Positions 35,111 through 44,229 are shown, counted from the first letter of the stretch. The stretch is DNA of 64,000 nt from Streptomyces flavotricini (GCF_020639365.1 NZ_JAINUL010000001.1:7228211-7292210), one strand, 5' to 3'. Numbers and translations: made by a program. Notes: a model not told the origin generated them from the sequence alone.

Positions 35111-36303
35111 ACGCCTGGCGCGAGGCGTCCCCCACCGCGCGCCTCCTGCTGGTGGCGGTGCTCTTCACCGGCCTCACCACCTTCATGTTCCTGCCCCTGC
35201 TGGCCATCGAACTGACGGCGCAGGGCATACCGGCGGGCCGCACGGGCTTCCTGGTCGGTCTGCTCGCCTTCTCCGGCCAGGCGTTCTCGCTCCTGACCGG
35301 GCTGCTGGTCGACCGGTTCGGCGCCCACCGGGTGATGTCCGCCGGCTTCCTCCTGCGCGTCCTGGGCTACGTACTCCTCGGGTTCGGAGGCGGCGGCGCT
35401 CAGGCGCCGCTCGTGGGGGGGATCGTGGCGGTCGGGGTCGGCGGCTCACTGCTGGGCCTGTCGACCAAGACACTGCTCGTCTCGCAGGAGGGCACCGACG
35501 CGCGCACGATGCTCGCGCTGCGCTCGACGTTCGTGAACGTCGGGGTCGTGGCCGGGCCCGCGCTGGGCGCCGCGGTGTACCCCCTCGGGTTCGGCTGGAT
35601 CCTGGCGGCCTGCGTGCTCTCGCACCTCGTCCTCGGCACCTGCCTGGTCCTGCGACGGCCCGTGACGGCCTCACGGTCACGGCTCGTCGCGGGACGGCCG
35701 CCCGCCCCGGGGGCGGACGGCGCTCCCGCCACGCCGTGGACCCTGCGCCAGTGGCTGCCCCTGTGCGGGCTGGGGGTCGCCTACTGGGCGATCTACAGCC
35801 AGCTCAACGTCCTGCTCCCCATCACCGCGAACGAGATGACCGGCAGCACCGCCGCGATCTCGGTGGTGTTCACGGCCAACGGCCTGCTCGTCGTGCTGTT
35901 CCAGTACACCCTGCTGCGCCACGTGTTCCGCCGCGCCACCGCCCGCACCCTGCTGGTCCTCGGCTTCCTCGCCTTCGCCTGCGCCTACGCCACGCTGATA
36001 CCGCTCGCCGGGTGGTACTCGCTGCTCGCCTTCGTGGTGCCGGTCACCTTGGCGGAGATGCTGATCGGCCCCAGCCTCGACGAACAGGCGGTGAACGCCG
36101 CCGCCACCCGCCGCACCGGGCTCGCCCTCGGCGCGATGAGCGCGGCCGGAGCCCTCGGCAGCCTCTTCGGCTCCAGCGCCGGCGGCTACCTGCTGCAGAC
36201 CGCGCGCGGCGGCGGCGAAGTCTGGCTGCTGCTCGTCGGCTCCTCCCTCGCCGCCGCGGCGATCTGTCTCCTCCTACCGAAAGTGCGTACGCGCCATGTC
36301 TGA
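35107..36303 (+). CDS. MFS transporter, 398 aa
   Basis: About twelve hydrophobic helices and the family motif LLVDRFGAHRVMSAG after helix 2 identify a major facilitator. GTG 35107 lies in the stop of ATP-grasp gene 1, and the gene itself overlaps ATP-grasp gene 2 by 8 bases. Being embedded in the cluster, it most likely exports the final product and confers self-protection; uptake of a precursor is less likely. The sequence alone does not fix the substrate. Confidence 0.88.
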   Translation: MNAWREASPTARLLLVAVLFTGLTTFMFLPLLAIELTAQGIPAGRTGFLVGLLAFSGQAFSLLTGLLVDRFGAHRVMSAGFLLRVLGYVLLGFGGGGAQAPLVGGIVAVGVGGSLLGLSTKTLLVSQEGTDARTMLALRSTFVNVGVVAGPALGAAVYPLGFGWILAACVLSHLVLGTCLVLRRPVTASRSRLVAGRPPAPGADGAPATPWTLRQWLPLCGLGVAYWAIYSQLNVLLPITANEMTGSTAAISVVFTANGLLVVLFQYTLLRHVFRRATARTLLVLGFLAFACAYATLIPLAGWYSLLAFVVPVTLAEMLIGPSLDEQAVNAAATRRTGLALGAMSAAGALGSLFGSSAGGYLLQTARGGGEVWLLLVGSSLAAAAICLLLPKVRTRHV

Positions 36304-37480
36304 CACACAGCCGACCGTCGTGCTGCTCAATCCGCGCAGCCACGTCCTGGCCGCGGCCCGGAAGCTGGGCGCCGCCACCGTGACCGTCCCCGAACCCGGC
36401 AGGCCGCTGCCCGCGGACGGTCCGGGGCTGGCCTTCCACTCCCCGTGGACCACCGACCCCGAGGACCTCGTCGAGCGGCTGCGCGCGCTGGACCTGCCCG
36501 CCCCGGTCAGCTGCTTCGGCTTCGGCGAGCTGGGCTGCTCCGTGGCCGCGCTGGTCAACAGCCGCCTCGGCTGGCCCGGCAACCCGCCCGAGGCCCTGGA
36601 GGCGTTCAAGGACAAGGCGAAGCTGCGCTCCGCGGTGGGCGACCGCGCCGGCGCGCCCGTCGCACACGTCCTGTGCACGGAGAAGAGCGGGATCCGACCG
36701 GCCGTCGAAAGCATCGGCTACCCCTGCATCGTGAAACCCGCCGACGGCACCGGCAGCGCCGGGGTGCGCCGCCTTGCGGGGCCGGACGAGCTCGAAAGCC
36801 ACCTGGAATCGCTGGACTTCACCTCCCCGCACATCGTCGAGGAGTTCCTCGTGGGAACCGAGTACAGCGTGGAGGCGATGAGCTCGTCCGCGGGCCACCG
36901 GATCCTCGCGATCACGGAGAAGGCGACCACCGGCGCACCCGGATTCGTCGAGACCGGCCACACGCTGCCCGTACGGCTCGACCCGCAGGACGAGGAGGCC
37001 GTCGCCGCCCTGGTCACCGCGACCCTGGACGCGGCGGGCTACCGTACGGGCCCCTCGCACACCGAGGTCATGCTCACGGCCGAGGGGCCCCGCCTCATCG
37101 AGTCGCACGGCCGCCCCGGCGGCGACCGGCTCAGCGACATGCTGGACCTGGCACTCGGCGAGGACGTCTTCGAACAGGCCATGGCGGACCTCCTCGGCCT
37201 GCCCGTCCCCGGCGCCCCCACCCGCGACCGCGTCGCCGGGATCCGCTACGTCACCTTCGACCGCACCGTGCCGCTCACGGTCACCGACGCGCGGACCGCG
37301 GCGGTCGCCGTCCTCCCCGGTGTCACGGAGGTCGCCATCACCGTCCCGGCGGGCCAACTCCCGCCGGAGATCCACCGGTCCGGAGACCGGCACGGCTTCG
37401 TGGTCGCCTTCGGCGCCGACCGCGAGGAGCTGGAGAGCCGCCTCGACCTCGCCGTACGCACCCTCACCACCGGCCGCTGA
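36296..37480 (+). CDS. ATP-grasp ligase 2, 394 aa
   Basis: An ATP-grasp protein with the PurK/CarB-like core: YPCIVKPADGTGSAGV (about 142-157), IVEEFLVGTEYSVEAM and the metal-site ESHGRPGGDRLSD (about 264-276). The N-terminal third is a Rossmann-like pre-ATP-grasp domain (VVLLNPRSHVLAAARKLG). A C-terminal domain of about 90 residues is divergent. It has the size of dipeptide ligases of the BacD/RizA kind, but specificity cannot be read. Translation is coupled to the MFS gene. It differs clearly in sequence from the other three ATP-grasp genes here. Confidence 0.85.
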   Translation: MSDTQPTVVLLNPRSHVLAAARKLGAATVTVPEPGRPLPADGPGLAFHSPWTTDPEDLVERLRALDLPAPVSCFGFGELGCSVAALVNSRLGWPGNPPEALEAFKDKAKLRSAVGDRAGAPVAHVLCTEKSGIRPAVESIGYPCIVKPADGTGSAGVRRLAGPDELESHLESLDFTSPHIVEEFLVGTEYSVEAMSSSAGHRILAITEKATTGAPGFVETGHTLPVRLDPQDEEAVAALVTATLDAAGYRTGPSHTEVMLTAEGPRLIESHGRPGGDRLSDMLDLALGEDVFEQAMADLLGLPVPGAPTRDRVAGIRYVTFDRTVPLTVTDARTAAVAVLPGVTEVAITVPAGQLPPEIHRSGDRHGFVVAFGADREELESRLDLAVRTLTTGR

Positions 37481-37561
37481 GCCTTCCCGCCAGCCCCCCG
37501 CCCCACCCACCCCCCCCGTGCACCGGCACGCCAACACGCCAGCGCCCGAAAGGCACTTCCC

Positions 37562-38569
37562 ATGTCGTACAAGATCCTGGTCCTCGTATCCGAGGCAGCG
37601 AAATTCCGGCTCGACAACCACTCGATCATTCCGAGTGCGCTCCACCGTGAAGGGCACGACGTCCACATCGGCGACATCGACACCCTCTGCCTGCACGACA
37701 ACGTCGTGGTCGTCGACCGGGTGCAGCTCAACGAGGAGTACCTGACCGGCCACGACTTCCCCGCACTGAGCGAGTCCTACGCCTCCGCCGAGGACTTCGA
37801 CCTGGTCTGGGTGCTCACCGGCACCCACCCCGAGGCCCTCGCCGACTCCTTCCAGCTGCTGTGGCTGCTCAACCGGCGCGTGCCGTTCGTCAACGACGCC
37901 TCCGCCCTCTTCTACCTCAACTCCAAGATCACCCTGGGTGCTGCGGTCCCCGCGGAGCACCTGCCCTCCTCGTACGTCTCGAACGACTTCGAGTACCTCA
38001 CCGAGCTGGTCGAATCCGACGAGAACCGCACCTGGGTGCTCAAGCCGACCAACGAGGGCTGCGGCGCCGGCGTGTACTTCGTCAACAAGAACGAGCGAAA
38101 CCGCCCCGCACTGCTCCAGGCCGCCACCGGCAACGCCGTGCCGCGCTACGAGATGTACAGCCGCAACATCATCGGGCTCTCCAAGCGGTACACGGCCGTG
38201 CAGGAGTACATCCCCAACGTGCGCAGCAACGAGAAGCGCGTGATCATCGCCGGCGACGTGCCGGTCTGCGGCTTCCGCCGCTTCCACTTCGACAACGACG
38301 ACCGGGCCAACGTCACGCTCGGCACCAAGTTCGAGGGCCTCACCCTGACCCCGGAAGAGGACGCGTTCGTCCGCGACCTCGGCAAGCGCATGATGGACCT
38401 GGGCATCTTCTACTCCGGCATCGACATGGCGTACCCCTACATCATGGAGTTCAACCTGGTGAACCCGGGCGGGCTCAACTACTCCTTCCGGGCTACCGGC
38501 GTCGACCAGTCCTCCGAGACCGTCAACGCCGTCCTCGCCGCCCTGCGCACCGCAGGGAAGATCTCGTGA
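37562..38569 (+). CDS. Prokaryotic glutathione synthetase-like ATP-grasp enzyme, 335 aa
   Basis: Closest in design to GshB. The N-terminal GSH-S domain (MSYKILVLVSEAAKFRLDNH) is followed by the ATP-grasp core with WVLKPTNEGCGAGVYFVN (about 158-175), YIPNVRSNEKRVIIAGDVPV (about 218-237) and the metal-binding end MEFNLVNPGGLNY (about 297-309). GshB joins gamma-Glu-Cys to glycine; most streptomycetes use mycothiol and lack glutathione, so a different dipeptide or amine substrate is likely. It has its own GAAAGG site after an 81-base gap and overlaps the next gene as GTGA. Confidence 0.88.
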   Translation: MSYKILVLVSEAAKFRLDNHSIIPSALHREGHDVHIGDIDTLCLHDNVVVVDRVQLNEEYLTGHDFPALSESYASAEDFDLVWVLTGTHPEALADSFQLLWLLNRRVPFVNDASALFYLNSKITLGAAVPAEHLPSSYVSNDFEYLTELVESDENRTWVLKPTNEGCGAGVYFVNKNERNRPALLQAATGNAVPRYEMYSRNIIGLSKRYTAVQEYIPNVRSNEKRVIIAGDVPVCGFRRFHFDNDDRANVTLGTKFEGLTLTPEEDAFVRDLGKRMMDLGIFYSGIDMAYPYIMEFNLVNPGGLNYSFRATGVDQSSETVNAVLAALRTAGKIS

Positions 38570-39897
38570 CCGCCTGGTCCTCGCTCGACCCGCGAGCCAC
38601 CGTCGCCTGGACGGAATTCGCCGCCACCGGCGCGGCCGACGCGGACAACGAGCGATTCCAGAAGCGGCTCCACCGCCCCGGCTGGGTCCACGCGTACCCG
38701 CCCGTCGTCTTCCACGGTGCAGCGGCCGACGAGGTCACCGACCTCGGGCTGCGCCTCGCCGAGCTCGTCTCGGACTTCCCCCGCCGCGCCTTCGGCGACG
38801 ACCTGGAGGCCTGGGCCGGGTACCTCGGCATCCCCGGCGAGGACGCGGAGCTGATGGTCAGCGCGCTGCGCCACCCGCGCACGGGCCGCGCGGCCACGTC
38901 GATCATGCGGCCGGACCTGGTCGTGACCGACCACGGACTCCAGCTCGTCGAGCTCAACGTCTCCACTCCCATGGGCGGCATGAGCACGATCGCCCCCTAC
39001 ACCGAGGCCACGCTCGACACGGACTACGCCCGCTTCCTCGCGGAGCGCGGCCTCATCCCGGAATCCGCCGCCACCTCGCACATCTGGCTCGACATGTTCG
39101 TCGGCCTGCTGCGCGACCACGACACGGAGCGGCCGCTGCACGTGTTCGAGGCGATCGCGAACCCCGCGGACTCCGACTCGGGCCGGCGGTTCTTCGTCGA
39201 CATGATCCGCTCGGGCGGGTACGAGGTCAGCTGCGGCCTCGTCACCGACCTCGAACTCGACGAGGAGGGTGCCTCCTTCGAGGGCAGGCGGATCGACGTG
39301 GTCGTCACCATGTACACCTGGCACGAGACCAAGAAGTACGTACCGCCCGCCCTCACCCGCAAGCTGATGGAACTCGACATCGCCGAGAAGATCGACTTCA
39401 TCGGCGCACCGGCGACGGCCCTCCACGACAACAAGGCCAACCTGGCCCTGCTCACCGAGCCGGAGTTCGACCACCTCCTGAGCGACGAGGAGCGGGCCCT
39501 GGCGCGGGCCCACGTCCCGCTGACCTTCCGGCTGCGGGCCGACACCCTCGACCGCGCCCTCGCGGAGCGCGAGGAGCTCATCTGCAAACCCGCCTCGGCC
39601 TACGGGGGCAAGGACCTGGCCTTCGGGTTCACCCAGGACGACGGGCAGTGGCGGGCCCTGCTGGAGGAGCGCCTCGCCGACCCGGGCGAAACCTACGTCC
39701 TCCAGCGCCGGCTGCGCCCCGCCGTCGTCGAGGTGCCCGGAGCGGAGCCGGCCGGGCGCGAGGTGGTCCTGGCCCCGCTGGTCTTCGGCGGCCGCTTCGC
39801 CGGCACGTTCCTGCGCCAGGCCGCGCCGAGGGCCGCCTCGGCGATCAACGCCTCCAGCGGTGCGGAGGCGGCCGGTGTCCTGACCTTCGACACCTGA
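38566..39897 (+). CDS. ATP-grasp-like protein of apparently circularly permuted type, 443 aa
   Basis: Sequence order suggests a permuted ATP-grasp. The metal-binding-like segment LVELNVSTPMGGMS comes early (about 130-143), while the nucleotide-binding strand ICKPASAYGGKDLAFGF and LQRRLRPAVVEVP come late (about 343-390), as in circularly permuted ATP-grasp families related to glutathionylspermidine synthase. FIGAPATALHDNKANLALL lies between. It begins at GTG 38566 in the stop of the GshB-like gene. It probably catalyses a further amide bond formation in the same pathway, perhaps at the product's other end. The substrate is unknown. Confidence 0.7.
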   Translation: MTAWSSLDPRATVAWTEFAATGAADADNERFQKRLHRPGWVHAYPPVVFHGAAADEVTDLGLRLAELVSDFPRRAFGDDLEAWAGYLGIPGEDAELMVSALRHPRTGRAATSIMRPDLVVTDHGLQLVELNVSTPMGGMSTIAPYTEATLDTDYARFLAERGLIPESAATSHIWLDMFVGLLRDHDTERPLHVFEAIANPADSDSGRRFFVDMIRSGGYEVSCGLVTDLELDEEGASFEGRRIDVVVTMYTWHETKKYVPPALTRKLMELDIAEKIDFIGAPATALHDNKANLALLTEPEFDHLLSDEERALARAHVPLTFRLRADTLDRALAEREELICKPASAYGGKDLAFGFTQDDGQWRALLEERLADPGETYVLQRRLRPAVVEVPGAEPAGREVVLAPLVFGGRFAGTFLRQAAPRAASAINASSGAEAAGVLTFDT

Positions 39898-39961
39898 GCC
39901 GGCTCCTCCGGATCAAGCCCACGCCCATCCCTCGTCGTGCGCACGCAAGGAGTTCAGACGG

Positions 39962-40804
39962 ATGCTAAGGATCGCGGTACCCAACAAGGGCTCCTTGTCC
40001 GAGCGCGCCTCGGCCATGCTGAGGGAGGCCGGCTACCGTCAGCGCAAGGAGGCGAAGGAACTCGTCACGGTCGACCCCGGAAACCGGGTCGAGTTCTTCT
40101 ACCTCCGCCCGCGCGACATCGCCGTGTACGTCGGCGCGGGGCGGCTCGACCTCGGCATCACCGGCCGCGACCTGCTGCTGGAGTCGGGCGTCAACGCCGA
40201 GGAGGTCCTGGCGCTCGGCTTCGCCCGCTCGACGTTCCGCTACGCGGTCAAGCCCGGCTCGGCCCGGGGCACGGCCGACTTCGACGGCATGACGATCGCC
40301 ACCTCGTACGAGAACATCGTGGCCAAGCACCTGGCGAACAACGGCATCCAGGCCACGGTCGTCCATCTCGACGGCGCCGTGGAGACCGCCGTCGAGCTGG
40401 GCGTGGCCCAGGTCGTCGCGGACGTGGTGGAGACCGGGACCTCGCTGCGCAACGCCGGTCTCGAAGTGATCGGAGAGCCCATCATGGAATCGGAGGCCAT
40501 CCTCGTCCGCCGCCCCGGCACCGACGATCCCGGGGCCCGGCAGTTCCTGCGGCGCCTCCAGGGCGTCCTGGTGGCCGGCGCCTACGTGATGATGGACTAC
40601 GACTGCCGCGCCGAGCACCTGGAGGACGCGGTCGCCCTGACCCCGGGGCTCGAAGCACCCACCGTCTCCCCGCTGCACAACGAGGGGTGGGTCGCCGTCC
40701 GGGCCATGGTCCCGGCCAAGGAGGCGCAGCAGATCATGGACGACCTCTACGCGCTCGGCGCCCGCGCGATCCTCACCACGGCGATCCACGCCTGCCGGCT
40801 CTGA
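39962..40804 (+). CDS. hisG: ATP phosphoribosyltransferase (long form), 280 aa
   Basis: A complete long-type HisG. The N-terminal catalytic domain starts MLRIAVPNKGSLSERA, has GAGRLDLGITGRDLLLES and the PRPP-binding VVADVVETGTSLRNAGLEV. The C-terminal histidine-sensing ACT-like domain reads PTVSPLHNEGWVAVRAMV. It catalyses the first step of histidine synthesis, ATP plus PRPP to phosphoribosyl-ATP. In streptomycetes the housekeeping hisG normally follows hisE; here there is no other his gene, and it closes the ATP-grasp cluster with a terminator after it. It may be a second, resistant copy protecting against the cluster's product, which is inference. Confidence 0.9.
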   Translation: MLRIAVPNKGSLSERASAMLREAGYRQRKEAKELVTVDPGNRVEFFYLRPRDIAVYVGAGRLDLGITGRDLLLESGVNAEEVLALGFARSTFRYAVKPGSARGTADFDGMTIATSYENIVAKHLANNGIQATVVHLDGAVETAVELGVAQVVADVVETGTSLRNAGLEVIGEPIMESEAILVRRPGTDDPGARQFLRRLQGVLVAGAYVMMDYDCRAEHLEDAVALTPGLEAPTVSPLHNEGWVAVRAMVPAKEAQQIMDDLYALGARAILTTAIHACRL

Positions 40805-40811
40805 AGCCCCG

Positions 40812-40848
40812 CCGCCCCGCCGCCCCGGTCGGCGGGTCGGCGGGGCGG
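40812..40848 (+). terminator. Terminator hairpin after hisG
   Basis: Eleven-bp arms (CCGCCCCGCCG at 40812-40822 and CGGCGGGGCGG at 40838-40848) follow the hisG stop at 40804 within ten bases. It marks the end of the ATP-grasp cluster transcript. Confidence 0.65.
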
Positions 40849-40984
40849 GGCGGAGCCGCCGGTCGCTCCGCGTGCGCGCGTACGGTCCACCGAGTAGCGT
40901 CGGGAGGGAGCGTTCCGTCCACACCGCTGCGGCCCGGCCCGGCCCGGCGGTCCCGCCGCCGGTACGGCAGAGGGACGAGATCAC

Positions 40985-42553
40985 ATGCCGAAGCACAACA
41001 TCCATGCGGTGACCGCTGCGGCCGCTCTGGTCTGCCTGGCGGCACTCGGCCCGGCACTCGGCCCCGCACCTGACAGCGCCGCGTCACCATCCGCCCAGTC
41101 CGCCGGGCGGTCCGGTGCGGCGGCCCCGTCCCGGTTCGTCCCCGGCCCCTGCCCCAGGACGCCCGAGCCGATCGAAGCGCTCGCCGACGCGCGGTGCGGC
41201 TTCCTCGAGGTCCCCGAGAACCGCTCCCGCCCCGGCGGAAAGACGATCAAGCTGGCCGTGGCGGTCATTCCGGCCGTCAAACCGGCGAAGCCGGCGCAGG
41301 ACCCCTTGGTGTTCATGGCGGGCGGCCCCGGTGGCGACACGTTCGACGACATTCCGTTCCTCATCGAGTCCGGCCTGAACAAGGACCGCGAACTGATCCT
41401 CATGGCCCAGCGCGGCAACCTCTACGACCAGCCGAACCTCGCCTGCCCGGAGATCGACCGCTTCAACGCGCGGTCCGTGGGCCTCGGCTACGACGCGAAG
41501 CAGGCGCAGCAGCTCATGCTGAAGGCGGTGAAGGGGTGCCGGGACCGCCTGACGGCCGCCGGTGTCGACCTGAGCGCCTACAACACCACGGAGAACGCAG
41601 CCGACTTCGCCGACCTGCGGACCGCCCTGAACATCCCCCGGTGGAACGTCTACGGCTACTCGTACGGCAGCAACCTCGCGCTCACCTACCTGCGCCTGCA
41701 CCCCGAGGGAATACGCGCCGTGGCGCTCGACTCGGTCACGCCTCCCCAGAGCGCAGTCCTGCCGTGGGGATGGCCGAGCGCCGCCGAGGGGATCGACGAC
41801 ATCTTCGCGGCCTGCGCGGCGGAGCCCGCCTGCAAGAGCCGCTACCCGGACCTCCCGCGCACGCTGACGGAGCAGGTGCGCAAGCTGGAGGCCCACCCGC
41901 TGACGCTGGACGTCCCGCCGCCGGGCGGGGGAAAGCCGGTCAAGGTCGTCCTCGACGGCGGCGCGCTGCTGAACCTGATCGTCGCCTTCACCCCCCGGCC
42001 CAAGGACCTCCCGGCGGCGCTCGACGAACTGAGCCGCGGAAACCCGCAGCGCTTCGCCCAGGCCCGCGCGGCCGGCTCGGTCCAGAACACGGGCGCGTTC
42101 GCGCACGGCCTGACGAACTCGGTGGCGTGCGCCGAGTGGGCGCCGGGGTACTCGGAACCCGACGTGCTGAAGGCGGGGCGCGAGGCCTTCCCCGGCTGGC
42201 CGGACACGGTCCTGGCCCAGGTGCCGCAACTTCCCTTCCAGTTCCCGGTGTGCCGGACCTGGAACGTTCCGGACCGCGCGTCCGTCCAGCGGGTGGCCAC
42301 GGTCAGCTCGGTGCCGGCGCTCCTCATCTCCGGCACGTTCGACGTGAAGACCGGGGCGAGTTGGGCGAAGGGCGTGGCTCGGAACCTGTCCCGCTCGACC
42401 TCCGTGGAGGTCCCGGGAATCGGTCACTGGGTGGTACCCCAGTCGCCCTGCGCGCAGCACGTGCTGGCCTCCTTCTTCGCCCGCCCGACCGCGCCCGACA
42501 CCGCGTGCGTGGACGGCCTCCGACCCGGACCGTTCACCATCGTCCCGAAGTGA
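40985..42553 (+). CDS. Secreted TAP-like alpha/beta-hydrolase (tripeptidyl aminopeptidase family), 522 aa, paralogue 1
   Basis: A Sec signal peptide (about 1-33) precedes an alpha/beta-hydrolase of the streptomycete tripeptidyl aminopeptidase/SlpD type. The nucleophile Ser226 lies in GYSYGSN, the acid in LISGTFDVKTG and the His in PGIGHWVVP. FMAGGPGGDTFDD supplies the oxyanion hole region, and conserved Cys pairs suggest disulfides. It should trim N-terminal peptides outside the cell. A close paralogue follows 12 bases downstream, so a local duplication is evident. It lies just after the ATP-grasp cluster but behind a terminator. Confidence 0.88.
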   Translation: MPKHNIHAVTAAAALVCLAALGPALGPAPDSAASPSAQSAGRSGAAAPSRFVPGPCPRTPEPIEALADARCGFLEVPENRSRPGGKTIKLAVAVIPAVKPAKPAQDPLVFMAGGPGGDTFDDIPFLIESGLNKDRELILMAQRGNLYDQPNLACPEIDRFNARSVGLGYDAKQAQQLMLKAVKGCRDRLTAAGVDLSAYNTTENAADFADLRTALNIPRWNVYGYSYGSNLALTYLRLHPEGIRAVALDSVTPPQSAVLPWGWPSAAEGIDDIFAACAAEPACKSRYPDLPRTLTEQVRKLEAHPLTLDVPPPGGGKPVKVVLDGGALLNLIVAFTPRPKDLPAALDELSRGNPQRFAQARAAGSVQNTGAFAHGLTNSVACAEWAPGYSEPDVLKAGREAFPGWPDTVLAQVPQLPFQFPVCRTWNVPDRASVQRVATVSSVPALLISGTFDVKTGASWAKGVARNLSRSTSVEVPGIGHWVVPQSPCAQHVLASFFARPTAPDTACVDGLRPGPFTIVPK

Positions 42554-42565
42554 CCGGGAGGCCAG

Positions 42566-44176
42566 ATGACACGCCATCAAGAGCCCCGTCGCCGCCCCGG
42601 CGTACGACGAGTCCGGGCCGCGTCGGCCGGCATGGCGACCGGACTCCTCGTCACCGGACTGCTCGCGGCGCCCGCTCAGGCGCTGTCCCGCTCCGACGCC
42701 ACCGACGGTCCCGCGGCGCCGATCGGCACGGCCGCCCGCACGGTGGGCGACGCCCGGTACGAACCGGGCCCCTGCCCCAGGACGCCGGAACCCGTCGAGG
42801 CGCTCAAGGGGGCCCGCTGCGGGACCTTGACCGTGCCCGAGAACCGCGCCGAGCCGACCGGCAAGACGATCACGCTCGGTGTCGCGATCGTGCCCGCCAA
42901 GGCCGACAAGCCGAAAGCCGACCCCATCGTGTGGCTAGCGGGCGGCCCCGGCGACGACGCCGTGGGGGAGGCGAAGATGGCGATCGACGGCGGCCTGAAC
43001 CGCGACCGTGACGTGATCTTCATGTCCCAGCGCGGCACGTACTCGGCGCGGCCGAACCTCCTGTGTCCCGCCATCGACGAGTTCAACGCACGCGCGGTCG
43101 GCCTCGTCCAGGACGCCCCGTCCACCGAACGCCTGCACGTCGCGGCCACGAAGGCCTGCCGCGACCGGCTGGCGGCCCGCGGGATCGACCTCGGGGCCTA
43201 CGACGACATCCAGAGCGCGGCCGACTACGAGGACCTGCGCACCGCGCTGGGCCTGGGGCAGTGGAACCTGTACGGGATCTCCTACGGCACCCACCTCGCG
43301 CTGGCGTACATGCGCCTGCACCCGGAGGGGCTCCGCGCGGTGGGTCTCGACGGCATCCTGCCGCCGTCCAAGGGCGGGTCGGCCGCGACCTGGAGCAGCG
43401 CCAGGCAGGGCTTCGACGGCCTGTTCAAGGCCTGCGCCGCCCAGCCCGCGTGCAACCAGCGCTACCCGAACCTGTCGGCCACCTTCGACCGGCTCGTCCG
43501 CCGGCTCGAAGCCAAGCCGGTCACCACCACCGTCACGGTCCCCGGCAGCGACAAGCCGGTGAAGGTCGTACTGGACGGCGGGGCCCTGGTGAACTGGATG
43601 ACCTCCGCCACGCACGTGGCACCCCAGGTCCCCATCGCCCTCGACGAGCTGGCGCACGGCAAGCCGCAGCGGATCGCCCGGCAGTGGGCGGGCGGAAAGC
43701 TCAGCCCGCAGGCCATGGGCAGGGTCGCGCACGGTCTCGTCTACGGAGTCTTCTGCAGCGAGTGGACCCCGTACGAGACCCAGGCCCAGGCACTCAAGGG
43801 CGGTCAGGAAGCCTTCCCGACGTTCCCCCGCTCGGTACAGGCCCAGGCCCCGCAGCTCGCCTTCCTCCGCCCGGACTGCGACGTCTGGAACGTCCCCGCG
43901 GCCCCGAGCTCCATCCGGGACGCCACGCGCGGCGACATCCCGACGCTCGCCCTGTCGGGCGGCTTCGACTCCCAGACGGGCGCGGACAACGGCCCGTACG
44001 TGGCCCGGACGCTGAGCAAGGCCAAGGTCGTCACGGTGCCGTACGAGCCGCACGTGGTGTTCGCCACCTCGAAGTGCGCCCAGGAGATCGCCGTCTCCTT
44101 CTTCGACACCCCGTCCGCCCCGAAGACCGCCTGCCTGACCACCCTCAAGGCCCCCGAGTTCGAGACGGGCCCGTAG
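42566..44176 (+). CDS. Secreted TAP-like alpha/beta-hydrolase, 536 aa, paralogue 2
   Basis: Tandem paralogue of the previous gene: after a signal peptide (about 1-36, ending AQA), GPCPRTPEPVEALKGARCG aligns with GPCPRTPEPIEALADARCG of paralogue 1. The nucleophile is Ser239 (GISYGTH) and the acid lies in GGFDSQTGAD. The expected catalytic His region reads VPYEPHVVF, differing from GIGHWVV in paralogue 1, so its activity may have changed although a His is retained. It is probably co-transcribed with paralogue 1. The substrate is a peptide or related amide. Confidence 0.87.
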   Translation: MTRHQEPRRRPGVRRVRAASAGMATGLLVTGLLAAPAQALSRSDATDGPAAPIGTAARTVGDARYEPGPCPRTPEPVEALKGARCGTLTVPENRAEPTGKTITLGVAIVPAKADKPKADPIVWLAGGPGDDAVGEAKMAIDGGLNRDRDVIFMSQRGTYSARPNLLCPAIDEFNARAVGLVQDAPSTERLHVAATKACRDRLAARGIDLGAYDDIQSAADYEDLRTALGLGQWNLYGISYGTHLALAYMRLHPEGLRAVGLDGILPPSKGGSAATWSSARQGFDGLFKACAAQPACNQRYPNLSATFDRLVRRLEAKPVTTTVTVPGSDKPVKVVLDGGALVNWMTSATHVAPQVPIALDELAHGKPQRIARQWAGGKLSPQAMGRVAHGLVYGVFCSEWTPYETQAQALKGGQEAFPTFPRSVQAQAPQLAFLRPDCDVWNVPAAPSSIRDATRGDIPTLALSGGFDSQTGADNGPYVARTLSKAKVVTVPYEPHVVFATSKCAQEIAVSFFDTPSAPKTACLTTLKAPEFETGP

Positions 44177-44229
44177 GGGGTGCACGGTCGGCGGACGAGT
44201 CTGTCCGCGATGCCGGTCAGGGTGCGATC

